In this document: positions 34,966 to 44,406 of the stretch, piece by piece
Position numbering within the stretch: the first letter of the stretch is position 1
How the letters are laid out: every line of letters starts with the position of its first letter
DNA from: Moorena bouillonii PNG
GTDB taxonomy: Bacteria > Cyanobacteriota > Cyanobacteriia > Cyanobacteriales > Coleofasciculaceae
NCBI RefSeq assembly: GCF_001942495.1
Contig: NZ_MKZS01000001.1
Location: 53,189-107,161, forward strand
Direction: 5' to 3'
DNA length: 53,973 nucleotides
The notes under the pieces: model-generated
The model's database searches: none
Told to the model about the DNA's origin: nothing
The model's input: only the letters and a program-made list of their open reading frames with translations
Made by a program: the position numbers and the translations under genes

Positions 34966-37900
34966 TTAAAGATCTAGCTGCTGCTGGGCTAGGTGGTAGT
35001 ACAGACCTTTCTCAGCCATGAGTTCGGAGTGGGTACCGCGCTCTGCGATCAGACCTTGGTCGAGGACGAGTATACAGTCGGCATTGCGCACCGTAGAAAG
35101 ACGGTGGGCAATGATGAAGGTAGTGCGATCGCGACTAATGCGAGCTAAATTTTGTTGAAAACGTCGCTCTGATTCCGTATCTAGGGAGCTAGTCGCTTCA
35201 TCGAGAATCAGAATCTTGGGGTTACCCAGCAAGGCTCGGGCGATCGCAATCCGTTGCCGTTGTCCCCCAGACAGGTTAGACCCTCGCTCCCCAACCTTGG
35301 TGTTGTATCCCAGGGGCAGGTTTTGAATAAACACATGAGCTTCGGCCAATTTGGCCACTTCTACCCCTTGTTCGAGACTATACTCAGGTTTGTATAAAGT
35401 GATGTTGTCTAAGATTGTCCCTGAAAACAAAAAGCATTCTTGGGGTACTACACCTAATTGAGAGCGCAAAGACTGGGGAGAAACATGTCGGATGTCGTGG
35501 CTATCAATCAAAATACGGCCTGTAGTTGGCTGATAGAGTCCTTGGAGCAGCCTTACCAAGGTACTTTTGCCCGAGCCACTGCGTCCAACAATGGCTATGG
35601 TCTTTCCAGGGGCAACCTCGAAGGAAATGTTCTGAAGGATGTATTGTTCATCATCCTCACTGTAGCGAAAGCTGATATTGTCAAACTGAACATGCCCCGC
35701 GATCGCAGGCAATGGCATCAGGGGTTTTTGGGTATTCTCTTCTGGCTGGGTGGTCAAGACATCATCGAGCCGTTCCACGGATACCAATATTTCTTGGAAC
35801 TCATCCCAAAGTCCCACCAAAGACAAAATCGGGCTAATCACCCGACCAATGAGCATATTAAATGCCACAAACTGACCAATCGTGAGCTGTTCCTGAATTA
35901 CCAGACTTGCTCCCAACCATAGTAAAGCCGTGCCGCTGAGGTTATTAATCAAGCCACTCACTGACCCTAAGCCGTTGGCCAAGTTCTGTCCTTTGAATTC
36001 CATATTCAACTGACCCGTGAGGCGGTCTTCCCAGCGCCAGCGCACCTCTTGTTCAGAGGCTGCTGCTTTGACAGTTGCTACCCCCGATATCATTTCTACT
36101 AACAGGGAGTTTTGTGCCGCCGCTTCTTTAAAGATTTCCCTGGACACTTGCCGTAGAAATGGACTGGCAACTATGGTCAAAATCGCAATCGGTACAATCG
36201 TTGCCAGCACCAGCAAGGTTAGGTGCCAGTTGTAGTAGAGCATCAACCCCACATAGACAAACATCATTACCACATCCAGCCAAGTGGCAATGGCTTGCTG
36301 AGTGAGGAACGCCTGAATTTTCCCAGTTTCCTGGACTCTGGTTAGGATGTCTCCCACCTGGCGGGATTCAAAAAACTTCAGGGGTAGTGTGAGTGTATAT
36401 TTAATAAAGCCACTGACAAAGGTAAGACTGAGTCGATTGGAAAAGTAATCGAGCAAGTAGCGTCTGGTGACACTCAAGCCCATGCTCCAAAGTCCAAAGA
36501 TGACTAGACCAATGGCAAAGACATTGAGGGTAACAAAACTTTTGTTAACCACCACCCGATCCAAAATGATTTGGGTAAACAGGGGGGTAATCAGACCAAA
36601 CACCTGGAGCAGTAGGGAAGCTAGGATAATTTGCAACAGGACTATGCGATGGGGCCATAGCAATCCCCAAAAGCGATTCAGAGAAATCTTTTGATTGGGA
36701 GTCGCTGCTAGCTGGGGAGTGGGATTCAAAAGCAGTGCATATCCTGTCCAACCCTCTAGAAATTGTTGTCGAGAAAGCGATCGCTTTCCTACAGCTGGAT
36801 CGGCAACAAGTACCTTCTCCCCTTTGACCCAATAGACAACTATATAATGATCACCTTGCCAGTGAGCAATCCAGGGGTTACTCCGATCCGCTAGGCGAGC
36901 TAAAGAAGCTCTGACTGGAGTAGCTTGAAATCCCAAGGTTTCTGATGCTCTGGCTAACCCTTTCAAGGATGACCCAGCACGCCCCACCCCAGCCAGATTC
37001 CGTAGGGAATTCAAACTAAATCGTTTGCCCCAGTAGCGTCCAATCATTGCCAAGCAAGCAGCGCCACAATCGGAAGACGATTGCTGTTCAATTAAGGGAT
37101 AGCGTTGCCACAACCCCTGAAGAAAATGCCGCTTCGTCGGTACGGGAAATGGGATCAGTTCAGACTCAGCCTGGGTCGAGTTACTTTCTGTTTCAGCATT
37201 TCCATTGGTAGGGAGGTTGGATGGAATTAGCGGTACTCTGTGACCGGACTGAGTACGGACTTGGTGAAGTATGGTGCTAGTGGCGTCTGATTTCTGGTGT
37301 CCATTTTCAGAGCTTTGACCCGTCTGTGGACTCAACCTTGCCAGCACTGGTGCCAGGAGTTGGGCAGTTTCCCAATGTTCCTTTGGTAGATGGGTTACCC
37401 ATAAATCGCTTTGGGCAATCCAATCTTCCGGCACTGGCTGAGGATAGCCCCAACTTTCGCCCCTTGCAATGGTTAGTGGGCAATTCTCTTGAACTGGGCC
37501 CCTTTCAATCTGACCACTACGTAGCCAGTAACGACCGAGTTGGCCAGATTCAACTAAGGACTCCCCAGCGGAAATCCTTGTCTCTACTAGGTAGGGCAAC
37601 AATTGCTGTAGGCTGATGCTGTCAAGCGATCGCAATTCTGTCAAGGTCTTGAAGAAAATCAAGCGTTGCCGGTGCTGAGCTTGTTGCCGTAGGTGTTCGA
37701 GCCATTCCGGTAGCTGTTCTAACCAAGGTTGCAGTTCAGCTAAGGAGATCCGAGCAATCTGTCCTGAACTCGCTGCGATCGCTTGGTAAGGATAAGATAG
37801 GTTACACAACAGTTCCTCAGCCCCAAAGGTTGCCCCCTCTTCAAGAACCTGTACGGATACGTCCCGCTGTTTTTCTTTATCAAAGCTTAGCAGTCGCACC

Positions 37901-38178
37901 CGCCCGCCACAGACGACGTAAAAATACTTATTTGGTTCATTTTGAACAGAATCTTGGCTTAAATCCCGTCTAGGATAGGGTATAATTTCATCACCTAGAT
38001 CAAAGTTATGAATTTGGAAGGATTGACTAAATTCAGGTAATAGTGTATTTACTAGTGTCTTATCCAACCAGTTCGCGATTAGGTGTTCAATAACCTCGGA
38101 AGATTTATGGGTCGGGTATTGGCCAAGGGAATCTGGTGGTTGCCCTAATTTTTCTAAACCGACCGTTTTCTGATGCAT
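34966..38178 (-). CDS. Peptidase-C39 ABC exporter with N-terminal cNMP-binding-like domains
   Basis: A 1070-residue fusion. Residues 55-170 form a cyclic-nucleotide-binding-like domain, with a divergent second copy at 175-270. The peptidase C39 domain (355-490) has C371 (SSDCGAACLAM), H444 (GDHYIVVYWV) and D460 (VADPAVG), so leader cleavage after Gly-Gly is likely. The membrane domain runs 505-790. The ATPase has Walker A GRSGSGKST, VPQECFLFSG, LSGGQRQRIAIARALL and LILDEATSSLD. In the first cNMP domain the phosphate-binding arginine of the PRxA motif is absent (SYPYQAIAAS), so ligand binding may be lost. GAAGGGG lies 12 bases before the start. It is predicted to process and export the double-glycine peptides at 29.6-30.5 kb. 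Confidence 0.93.
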   Translation of the reverse strand: MHQKTVGLEKLGQPPDSLGQYPTHKSSEVIEHLIANWLDKTLVNTLLPEFSQSFQIHNFDLGDEIIPYPRRDLSQDSVQNEPNKYFYVVCGGRVRLLSFDKEKQRDVSVQVLEEGATFGAEELLCNLSYPYQAIAASSGQIARISLAELQPWLEQLPEWLEHLRQQAQHRQRLIFFKTLTELRSLDSISLQQLLPYLVETRISAGESLVESGQLGRYWLRSGQIERGPVQENCPLTIARGESWGYPQPVPEDWIAQSDLWVTHLPKEHWETAQLLAPVLARLSPQTGQSSENGHQKSDATSTILHQVRTQSGHRVPLIPSNLPTNGNAETESNSTQAESELIPFPVPTKRHFLQGLWQRYPLIEQQSSSDCGAACLAMIGRYWGKRFSLNSLRNLAGVGRAGSSLKGLARASETLGFQATPVRASLARLADRSNPWIAHWQGDHYIVVYWVKGEKVLVADPAVGKRSLSRQQFLEGWTGYALLLNPTPQLAATPNQKISLNRFWGLLWPHRIVLLQIILASLLLQVFGLITPLFTQIILDRVVVNKSFVTLNVFAIGLVIFGLWSMGLSVTRRYLLDYFSNRLSLTFVSGFIKYTLTLPLKFFESRQVGDILTRVQETGKIQAFLTQQAIATWLDVVMMFVYVGLMLYYNWHLTLLVLATIVPIAILTIVASPFLRQVSREIFKEAAAQNSLLVEMISGVATVKAAASEQEVRWRWEDRLTGQLNMEFKGQNLANGLGSVSGLINNLSGTALLWLGASLVIQEQLTIGQFVAFNMLIGRVISPILSLVGLWDEFQEILVSVERLDDVLTTQPEENTQKPLMPLPAIAGHVQFDNISFRYSEDDEQYILQNISFEVAPGKTIAIVGRSGSGKSTLVRLLQGLYQPTTGRILIDSHDIRHVSPQSLRSQLGVVPQECFLFSGTILDNITLYKPEYSLEQGVEVAKLAEAHVFIQNLPLGYNTKVGERGSNLSGGQRQRIAIARALLGNPKILILDEATSSLDTESERRFQQNLARISRDRTTFIIAHRLSTVRNADCILVLDQGLIAERGTHSELMAEKGLYYHLAQQQLDL

Positions 38179-39082
38179 TAGCTAGAACCCCTTCGTTAGT
38201 GAGTTTTGCTATATCTTGACTAGCGCCATGGTTAGCTTGAGTCTTTGACCCCATTTGATTGGCACAAGTCCTGATTGTTCAAACAGTACTCTGGGTAGGT
38301 CACATCGACTCTGATCTCCCTTTTTCCCTAGTGATAGTGCCAGTAGTGTTCCCTGGGGTTGACTTAGGAGTTGACTTAGGAGTACTGTGGCATCCAACAA
38401 GTGTTTGCCGTTTGATGCCACCTAAGCAATCCCAGCTAATCCAGGTAATAAGTAATAATTCAATGGTCACCCTTGAACCGGGAGGCTGATCGCCCTTTTT
38501 TAGGTAACTTTATGAAAAGCTTGTGAAATTAATTATGAGTTTTTTTTCCTGAAAACTCAATATCTTTACATATTTCTTAATTTACATATTTGCTTTTCTA
38601 CATATTCCTTAGCAGTGAACCCATGGACAATCTCCGGAATCATCCTATGTGAAGTAAATTGACGCTGTCAAGTTGTTTTTACGATAAATTCACGGTTTTC
38701 ACCAAAACTTCAATAAAATTTAATAAAATATTATTGAAGTTAACCAGCCAGATAGAGTTGTCAAGTTTTCATAACATTTTCACTAAACTAATTATTCATA
38801 TAATCTGTTTAGTAATTATCAATAGTTCCACAAGTACTTTACAGAATCTTCATCTAATCTTATTAGAAACTTTAAACAAAATTCACAAGAACAGCTATGT
38901 CTCAGCTCCTAGAGAAGCTTTGTGATCCGTAATAATATAATCAGATTTGTCAATTACCCTAGGGGTAATACCCCTCACAGATTTTCCAGCTTAAAAAGCA
39001 TCATACTTCCTATCTGGTCGTAATATCATCGATCCTTAAATACTAATCATTAAAACTGATCGGGAGAGGGGGAGAAGTAAGG
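38179..39082. other. Gene-free stretch between the exporter and the MITE
   Basis: About 900 bases. It is strongly A/T-rich from 38500 to 39060. Two GGAGTTGACTTA copies lie at 38360-38380. It must contain the exporter's promoter, most likely near 38200-38300, but no convincing -35/-10 pair was found. No gene was recognised. Confidence 0.5.
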
Positions 39083-39294
39083 CTCACAGGGGTAGGTTTT
39101 TAACAAAGAGGTGAGGTGTGGGGTGTGGGTTGACCGGGTGTGGGGTGTGGGGGATAAGAAAGCGATGCAGCTTCGGAACAGGGGAGGCAGCGCTTATTCG
39201 TTGTTTTCCTTTTCCTCTCCTTGTGATCCGCCCCCGACCGGTCGGGGGTTGGGGGTGGGGCAGGACCCAAATGTAAAAAACCTACCCTTGTGAG
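39083..39294. mobile_element. MITE copy 2, 212 bp
   Basis: The left end CTCACAGGGGTAGGTTTTTA and right end TAAAAAACCTACCCTTGTGA are the same inverted repeats as in the element at 24260-24552. The bases just inside the right end (GACCCAAATG) are also shared, but the interior is different, with a GGTGTGGGGT run. That suggests the ends define the family and the centre varies. Confidence 0.75.
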
Positions 39295-39296
39295 CT

Positions 39297-39335
39297 CCCG
39301 ACTCCCGACTCCCGATTCCCGACTCCCGACTCCCA
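39297..39335. repeat. Heptamer array (GACTCCC)n
   Basis: Five copies of GACTCCC/GATTCCC directly follow MITE copy 2. In copy 1 at 24.5 kb the equivalent array lies inside the element, next to the right end. Confidence 0.85.
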
Positions 39336-39381
39336 TTAACCCAATAATTTGTACCTCACCCAATTGATAACTGCTATCTCT

Positions 39382-41235
39382 TCATTGAAATCCCAGTGCT
39401 AAAGCTCCCTGGTAAAATATCAAGCTAGCTACCCAAGCCAACCCTAAGGAAAACACTAAAGAAAATAGGGTAAATTTCCAGGATTTTGCCTCATTAAATA
39501 GGGTAACAATGGTAGTTAAACAGGGAGTGTAGATTAAGCAAAAGATACAAAAACTATATCCTTGGATAAAGGTTACTGTATCAGTTATCTGCTGACTAAC
39601 AGCAACGGAGTTAAGTCCATAAATTACCGCTAAAGAGCCAATCACAATTTCTTTAGCAATGAAACCAAAAATTAGGGCTAGGGTTAAATGGGGATTAATA
39701 CCAATGGGATTCATGACCGGACTTAAAAATTGTCCAATTTGCCCGCCAATGGTATCCAATCCTGTGGCTCCTGGCGGTAAATTCGTGATGAACCAAACGG
39801 CAACACAGCCAAAGGTAATAAACCCAGATGCTCGTTGCAAAAATTCTTTGACTTCTCCCCAGCCTCTTAGTAAGACTTGTTTGAGGGTGGGAATTCGGTA
39901 AGGGGGTAATTCTATAATAAAGGGTTCCTCGTTTTTAAAGACTCCTTGGAAAAGAGCAGCAGTGACAATGGCGGCGACAAAACTAAGTAGGTATAAAGAA
40001 AATAATACTAACGCTCCGTTACCATGGGGAAATACAGCGGCAATGATAAAGACAAATACCTGGAGTCTGGCAGCACACAAAGCAAAAGGAATGACTAGCA
40101 TAGTTAGCAGTCGCAAGGCTTGCGATCGCATAACTCTAGTGCCCATTAATGCGGGCACATTACAGCCGAATCCCATCATTTGCATCACAAAACTGCGACC
40201 ATCTAACCCCAACCGTTCCATAAAGATATCCATTAAATAGGCAGAACGGGATAGGTAGCCACTATCTTCTAGAATTGCCATTAAGATAAAGAACAGCACA
40301 ATTAATGGAACAAAGGAAGCAACGGTAGCTAAACCGTTCCAAATCCCATTAATCAAAAAGTCTTGAATCACTGTGGGTAAGGGTTGGATAACAGGCTCAA
40401 TTATGGCACCTTGAATCCAGCCAGTAATCTCATCCATCAGGTCTTGAGAGGGTAGTCCCACAGTCCAAACTACCCAAAATACCAGGAACATTCCTAAGAA
40501 GAACAAAGGTAAACCCAATATCGGATGCAGCAGGAACTGATCAATCCTGGCAGTTAAATTGACTGCCATCTCAGAGGGCATTTCTACCGCACCATTGAGG
40601 AGTGAATCTATCTCTTTAGTGGAGATAGAGCTATGGTCTGATATACTATTTTTTAGATTATCTATTAGATTATCTCTATTAATCGATTCTTCTTGTGCGT
40701 TTAAAGTTTTAGAAATTTCTAGGTATGCCCTCATATAGCCGTCTCCATACTTGGCACTAATGAGGAACACGGGGATATCAAAATTATCGGATAATTTTTC
40801 GGTGTTGATTTTAACTCCATATTGCTTAGCTTCATCAGCCATATTCAGCATCACCACTGCAGGTAAACCTAGGGCTTTTACCTGCAAAACCAAGCGAATT
40901 TGACGGTCAATTTGGGAAGCATTGAGAACAATAATAAATAGATCAACAGCAAAATTTTCTAAAAAGGTTTGAACAATTTTCTCATCATCAGAAAATCCCT
41001 TGAGGTCATAAATTCCTGGTAAATCTACGAATTCCGTAGGTTCGCCATTGAGTTGCACATTAGCTTGTAGTAAATCTACAGTAATGCCGGGCCAATTGCC
41101 AACATGAGCATTGGTACCTGTGATCCGGTTAAAGAAGGTTGATTTTCCCGTGTTGGGCATCCCTAGCAAGGCAACTCGCTTAACCCCTTTGGATTCTTCA
41201 ATGACGGCGGTGCTGGTATTGTGGCAAGAGGTCAT
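39382..41235 (-). CDS. feoB: Ferrous iron transporter FeoB
   Basis: A 617-residue Fe(II) transporter of the inner membrane, somewhat short against the enterobacterial 770. The GTPase domain has G1 GMPNTGKST (25-33), the GNWPGIT switch and DLPGIYDL. The membrane part starts near 230, with paired gate motifs: FVMQMMGFGCNVPALMGTR and the LIFGFIAKEIVIGSLA segment. The C-terminal part ends in helices (LFSLVFSLGLAWVASLIFYQ). No feoA lies next to it; the regulator may be elsewhere or absent. The gene stands alone with its own promoter. Confidence 0.96.
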   Translation of the reverse strand: MTSCHNTSTAVIEESKGVKRVALLGMPNTGKSTFFNRITGTNAHVGNWPGITVDLLQANVQLNGEPTEFVDLPGIYDLKGFSDDEKIVQTFLENFAVDLFIIVLNASQIDRQIRLVLQVKALGLPAVVMLNMADEAKQYGVKINTEKLSDNFDIPVFLISAKYGDGYMRAYLEISKTLNAQEESINRDNLIDNLKNSISDHSSISTKEIDSLLNGAVEMPSEMAVNLTARIDQFLLHPILGLPLFFLGMFLVFWVVWTVGLPSQDLMDEITGWIQGAIIEPVIQPLPTVIQDFLINGIWNGLATVASFVPLIVLFFILMAILEDSGYLSRSAYLMDIFMERLGLDGRSFVMQMMGFGCNVPALMGTRVMRSQALRLLTMLVIPFALCAARLQVFVFIIAAVFPHGNGALVLFSLYLLSFVAAIVTAALFQGVFKNEEPFIIELPPYRIPTLKQVLLRGWGEVKEFLQRASGFITFGCVAVWFITNLPPGATGLDTIGGQIGQFLSPVMNPIGINPHLTLALIFGFIAKEIVIGSLAVIYGLNSVAVSQQITDTVTFIQGYSFCIFCLIYTPCLTTIVTLFNEAKSWKFTLFSLVFSLGLAWVASLIFYQGALALGFQ

Positions 41236-41297
41236 AATGTTACTGGCAGATATTTGTTTAAACTCTGCAGGCTATCGGGGGGCCTTGAACAGTAACG

Positions 41298-41327
41298 ATT
41301 ATATAGCATTTGTATTTGAATTGTGAA
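41298..41327 (-). promoter_or_regulatory. Candidate feoB promoter
   Basis: On the minus strand TTCACA and TATAAT are 18 bases apart, with the -10 box 62 bp before the feoB start codon. No convincing Fur box overlaps it, although the A/T-rich sequence between the boxes is not far from one. Confidence 0.45.
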
Positions 41328-41342
41328 CATACTCCCGCTTTG

Positions 41343-41374
41343 GAAAGGCAAGAGGCAAGAGGCAAGAGGCAAGA
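41343..41374. repeat. Heptamer array (GGCAAGA)n
   Basis: Four copies of GGCAAGA lie between feoB and the AAA-ATPase gene, upstream of the feoB promoter. Confidence 0.85.
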
Positions 41375-41492
41375 GTTAATAAAGTAGCGATGCAGTCGCC
41401 TCACGCGGTTTTACCCCACTCGCTATTGCATCAAGACATAGAAGGATTTTGGGTAATGAAAAAAACGGTAATTATTTTTTCTATTAGAAATG

Positions 41493-43154
41493 CTAGATAG
41501 CAATATTTCCGATTACTATAGCAATAAGCGCTGGGGTATTTACAAATAATGGTAAGGGATAAATTGCTACAAGCGTTGTAAAACTTGGCTTTTCTATTGC
41601 CTGTTGCCTGTTGCCTGTTGCCTGTTGCCTGTTGCCTATTGCCTCTTGCCTATTGCCTATTGCCTCTTGCCAGTCCGTAGCGCTATGGCTATGAAAGCGA
41701 TCGCTAAAGTATCGCTGATACAAATTGCAGCTAACCATCACGTGATTGTCTGACCAATTCACCAGCCCCATACTGTAGAGCTTAAATGCCTGTACCTGTT
41801 CCAAGGCTACTGGAACTTTTGCCCTAACCACTGCTTCAAAGGCTACGGCTAAATCAGGATGTTGTTGTAGAGTCCACCAGTGTCGCTGTAAGTGTTCGCT
41901 GTAAATTCCCTGATCTGAAGTCGCCCTTTGCACTAGTTCTTCTGGGGTCAAATCCTGTCGCGCTAGATAATATAACCCTAGACGCAGCAAATAGGGATGA
42001 CCAGCTACTAACCACATCAGCTGGGCTAGATCTCCGATGGAGAGATGGAGTCCATGACGCTGGGCTAAATCCTGAACCTGCTCCCAACTAAATGAAGACA
42101 ACTGAATCGGCAATCCTACGGTAAAAGGGGATTGATGGATAGTTAGGGGTAGATAAACCTCTGTGGAGTTAACCAGCACTAGCCGAAGTTTTTGCCAGAT
42201 CTTGCTATCTTTGGCTTCTTCATACCAAGAGCGTAGCAGAGGTAAAAAGTCTTGAGCAATTTTGGGATACTTTAAAATCTCATTAACTTCATCTAATGCC
42301 AAAACAATAGGACTATCTATTTGTTCGAGCAGATAGTCTTGGAAATAGGTGGTGCAGCTAACTTTACTACCGAAATCCTCATGCCAATAATCATCCAGCA
42401 TAGGTTTTAGGTTCAGCTTGCGGGTGACATTGTAGGCTAGCCAGCGCAAAAATTTATCTAGGTTAGTGAGAATTTCGACATCCACTCGTTGAAGGTTCAA
42501 ACGCACAGTTTGGTAACCCTGAGTTTCTGCATGAGCGAGAATCCTGACCATCAGGGATGTTTTCCCCATCTGTCTGGGTGCTTTAATATGAATAAAGGCT
42601 CCTGGTTTAACAATCTCTTCGTAACACCTAAATTCATAGGGGACTCGCTCGACATAAAATCGGGAAGCTAAAGGAACTCTTCCTTTTGGTAATTCCAACT
42701 GCTGCGATTGAGGATTGAGGATTTGGGATTTGGGATGGTTCCCATCAGGAACATTTGAGATCTCTTCGCTAGCTGTAGATTGCACCTTCCCTTTGTAGTA
42801 AGGCTCTAGTCCCTGTCTCAATACCCCAAGCAGCTCCTGAGTATGACTCGATTCTTGATTGATCTGTCGTCTTTCGAGTACACTACGAAAGTTGGTTTTA
42901 CTAACTTTTTCCCCTAGTGCCTCTGAGAAAAGTTTCCATAATTTAGGGGCAACGGTCTGCTTGATATAACTTGCTGAATAGCCTAACTCTTGAGCGATCT
43001 GGTCATAGGTTTTGCGTTGCCCTTGCCAGGATTTTTGCAAAACTGCTCTTTGAATATCACTCAGATATTGCCCTGTGTTGGAAAACACTAATTGTTCCGC
43101 AAATCCTAATCCTTCCTGAATATCGATCAGGTATTGTAAGTTAAAAATGGCCAT
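41493..43154 (-). CDS. AAA-like ATPase with N-terminal helix-turn-helix
   Basis: A 553-residue protein. The first 90 residues resemble the helix-turn-helix 'vMAP' N-domain ([20 protein letters not shown], then [17 protein letters not shown]). The ATPase module (AAA_35-like) has Walker [10 protein letters not shown] (192-200), VRLNLQRVD and Walker [11 protein letters not shown], ending near 480 after a winged-helix-like part. Relatives are found in cyanobacterial conflict or signalling systems, often fused to effectors such as WD40 or TIR; here no effector follows. The last 60 or so residues include a GNRQQAT repeat encoded by a heptamer array and a hydrophobic end. Function unknown; the domain calls are reasonable. 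Confidence 0.85.
   Translation of the reverse strand: MAIFNLQYLIDIQEGLGFAEQLVFSNTGQYLSDIQRAVLQKSWQGQRKTYDQIAQELGYSASYIKQTVAPKLWKLFSEALGEKVSKTNFRSVLERRQINQESSHTQELLGVLRQGLEPYYKGKVQSTASEEISNVPDGNHPKSQILNPQSQQLELPKGRVPLASRFYVERVPYEFRCYEEIVKPGAFIHIKAPRQMGKTSLMVRILAHAETQGYQTVRLNLQRVDVEILTNLDKFLRWLAYNVTRKLNLKPMLDDYWHEDFGSKVSCTTYFQDYLLEQIDSPIVLALDEVNEILKYPKIAQDFLPLLRSWYEEAKDSKIWQKLRLVLVNSTEVYLPLTIHQSPFTVGLPIQLSSFSWEQVQDLAQRHGLHLSIGDLAQLMWLVAGHPYLLRLGLYYLARQDLTPEELVQRATSDQGIYSEHLQRHWWTLQQHPDLAVAFEAVVRAKVPVALEQVQAFKLYSMGLVNWSDNHVMVSCNLYQRYFSDRFHSHSATDWQEAIGNRQEAIGNRQQATGNRQQAIEKPSFTTLVAIYPLPLFVNTPALIAIVIGNIAI
41596..41671. repeat. Heptamer array (TGTTGCC)n inside the AAA-ATPase gene
   Basis: About eleven seven-base units (TGTTGCC, with TATTGCC and TCTTGCC variants) lie in the 3' part of the reading frame and encode GNRQQA(T/I). 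Because seven codons equal three units, any whole-unit change in copy number that is not a multiple of three would shift the frame. Confidence 0.9.
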
Positions 43155-43245
43155 TTACTTTGCACCCTAGATGATTCTTGGCTGCTAACCTGAGTGTGAT
43201 ATAACCATAGAAAACTGCTAGAATACCCGGTCAGTAATCAAAATT

Positions 43246-43341
43246 ATGGGTACAAGCAAACCAAACGATGATTGCCCTTTTGCTGAAATCCTAATTGCTT
43301 CGTTCTTTGGCTTCGCCTACTTCGTTATTCAAAATGATTAA
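43246..43341 (+). CDS. Possible 31-residue small membrane protein
   Basis: A frame from ATG at 43246 to TAA at 43341 encodes a short acidic/polar start (MGTSKPNDDCPFAE) and a hydrophobic helix (ILIASFFGFAYFVI). No family was recognised and no clear ribosome binding site is seen. It is listed because the hydrophobic helix is well formed, but chance is a real alternative. Confidence 0.25.
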   Translation: MGTSKPNDDCPFAEILIASFFGFAYFVIQND

Positions 43342-43479
43342 TGTCTCGATGGGGTAGGAGCTAGTCAAGAGTTCGGTGTGTTATATCAAATTCCGTTAGC
43401 CTACATTTTTAGTAAGGCTTACGAAAGTTTGCGATCGCGTTTGCAGAAGGTATGGCTTAGGTATAGATTCTGTACACTA

Positions 43480-43516
43480 TATAGCAGTTCTCAATACCTA
43501 ATTGAGAACTGCTATA
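43480..43516. repeat. Palindrome with TATAGCAGTTCTCAA arms
   Basis: Perfect 15 bp arms TATAGCAGTTCTCAA and TTGAGAACTGCTATA with a seven-base loop. No T-run follows. It looks like one of the small dispersed palindromes of cyanobacterial genomes. Confidence 0.8.
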
Positions 43517-43549
43517 GTTTAATAATTTGTTGAGATTGCTAATTTCTTT

Positions 43550-43638
43550 AGGACTTACGCAAATCCCTCAATTTAACGCTACCTGTAGGGTATGCAAAAC
43601 CTTGCCCACCCTACCCATGGAGTCTGTGCGTAAGTCCT
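43550..43638. mobile_element. Small MITE, 89 bp, with AGGACTTACGC ends
   Basis: AGGACTTACGCA and TGCGTAAGTCCT form terminal inverted repeats around 65 bp of noncoding sequence with an internal GTAGGGT/ACCCTAC pairing. It lies 18 bp from the 3' end of the PEP-CTERM gene and could act as its transcript end. I recall GGACTTACGCA-ended elements from other cyanobacteria. Confidence 0.75.
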
Positions 43639-43656
43639 GTTCTTGAGAAGGGGAGC

Positions 43657-44406
43657 TTAGGCTTGCTGTTTCTTCCTGCGCTTGAGGGTTGCACCAGCAC
43701 CGAATGCACCCACTGTCAGCAGACCTAGCACTGAAACGGGTTCAGGAACAGATGTACTGTCTAGATCTGTAGTTTCTACGTTTAATGTAAATTGTCCCAC
43801 CATGTCCCAGTAATCATTTGAACCTATACTCCGCTCACTAACAAGGTCTTTCTGTTGAACATCTGATGCTTGATAGATATAGTCAGTCAGTGTCACGGTT
43901 GTTAAACCATCAATAAAGGACAGAGTTCCTGAGCCTGGTACAATACTGCCATCCAGTCCCCGAGTTGAACCACTACTATTGGGTAAAAAGTCTGGATTAG
44001 AGTCAGCGGAGCGGGCTAAGGCTCCAAATACTGAAATCCCTGGATTGGAGGTTTCTCCATTAAAAAACAAATTCAAACCGTAATGACTTTGATTATTAAG
44101 AGAGCTTCTCCCATCACCATAAATTGTAAATGTATGGATACCTTTTGTTAGTTCAAAGTCGATGTTGCGAGTACTTGGGTCATTAATGAATTCACCGTCT
44201 TCACCATCGCTGGTAACGAACAAGTCCCAATAGCTATCACCAGCACGGCTATTCCAAACAGCTGTACCCGTACTTCCTGAACCATTACTGGAAAATTCAA
44301 TCAGTTCAGTTAAGCTTGTTGCTTGTGCGCTGCTGGTAGTTCCTAAGGTGACTAAGGTGAGGCTGGTGGTAGCAACTGTTAATTTAGTGAGTAATTTTTT
44401 AGTCAT
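43657..44406 (-). CDS. PEP-CTERM sorting-domain protein
   Basis: A 249-residue exported protein. It has a signal peptide (LLTKLTVATTSLTLVTLGTT, cleavage near SAQA at about 29), an acidic beta-rich body without a recognised domain (SYWDLFVTSDGEDG, FELTKGIHTFTIYGDGRS), and a canonical PEP-CTERM: VPEPVSVLGLLTVGAFGAG followed by KRRKKQQA. The C-terminal signal is normally cut by an exosortase, which is not in the window. It may reach the cell surface or exopolysaccharide layer; the target is inferred from the class. It is isolated, with a MITE at its 3' end. Confidence 0.92.
   Translation of the reverse strand: MTKKLLTKLTVATTSLTLVTLGTTSSAQATSLTELIEFSSNGSGSTGTAVWNSRAGDSYWDLFVTSDGEDGEFINDPSTRNIDFELTKGIHTFTIYGDGRSSLNNQSHYGLNLFFNGETSNPGISVFGALARSADSNPDFLPNSSGSTRGLDGSIVPGSGTLSFIDGLTTVTLTDYIYQASDVQQKDLVSERSIGSNDYWDMVGQFTLNVETTDLDSTSVPEPVSVLGLLTVGAFGAGATLKRRKKQQA

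Noticed and set aside
35458-35922. 154-residue plus-strand frame
   Set aside because: Antisense to the ABC ATPase domain of the exporter, which is strongly supported.
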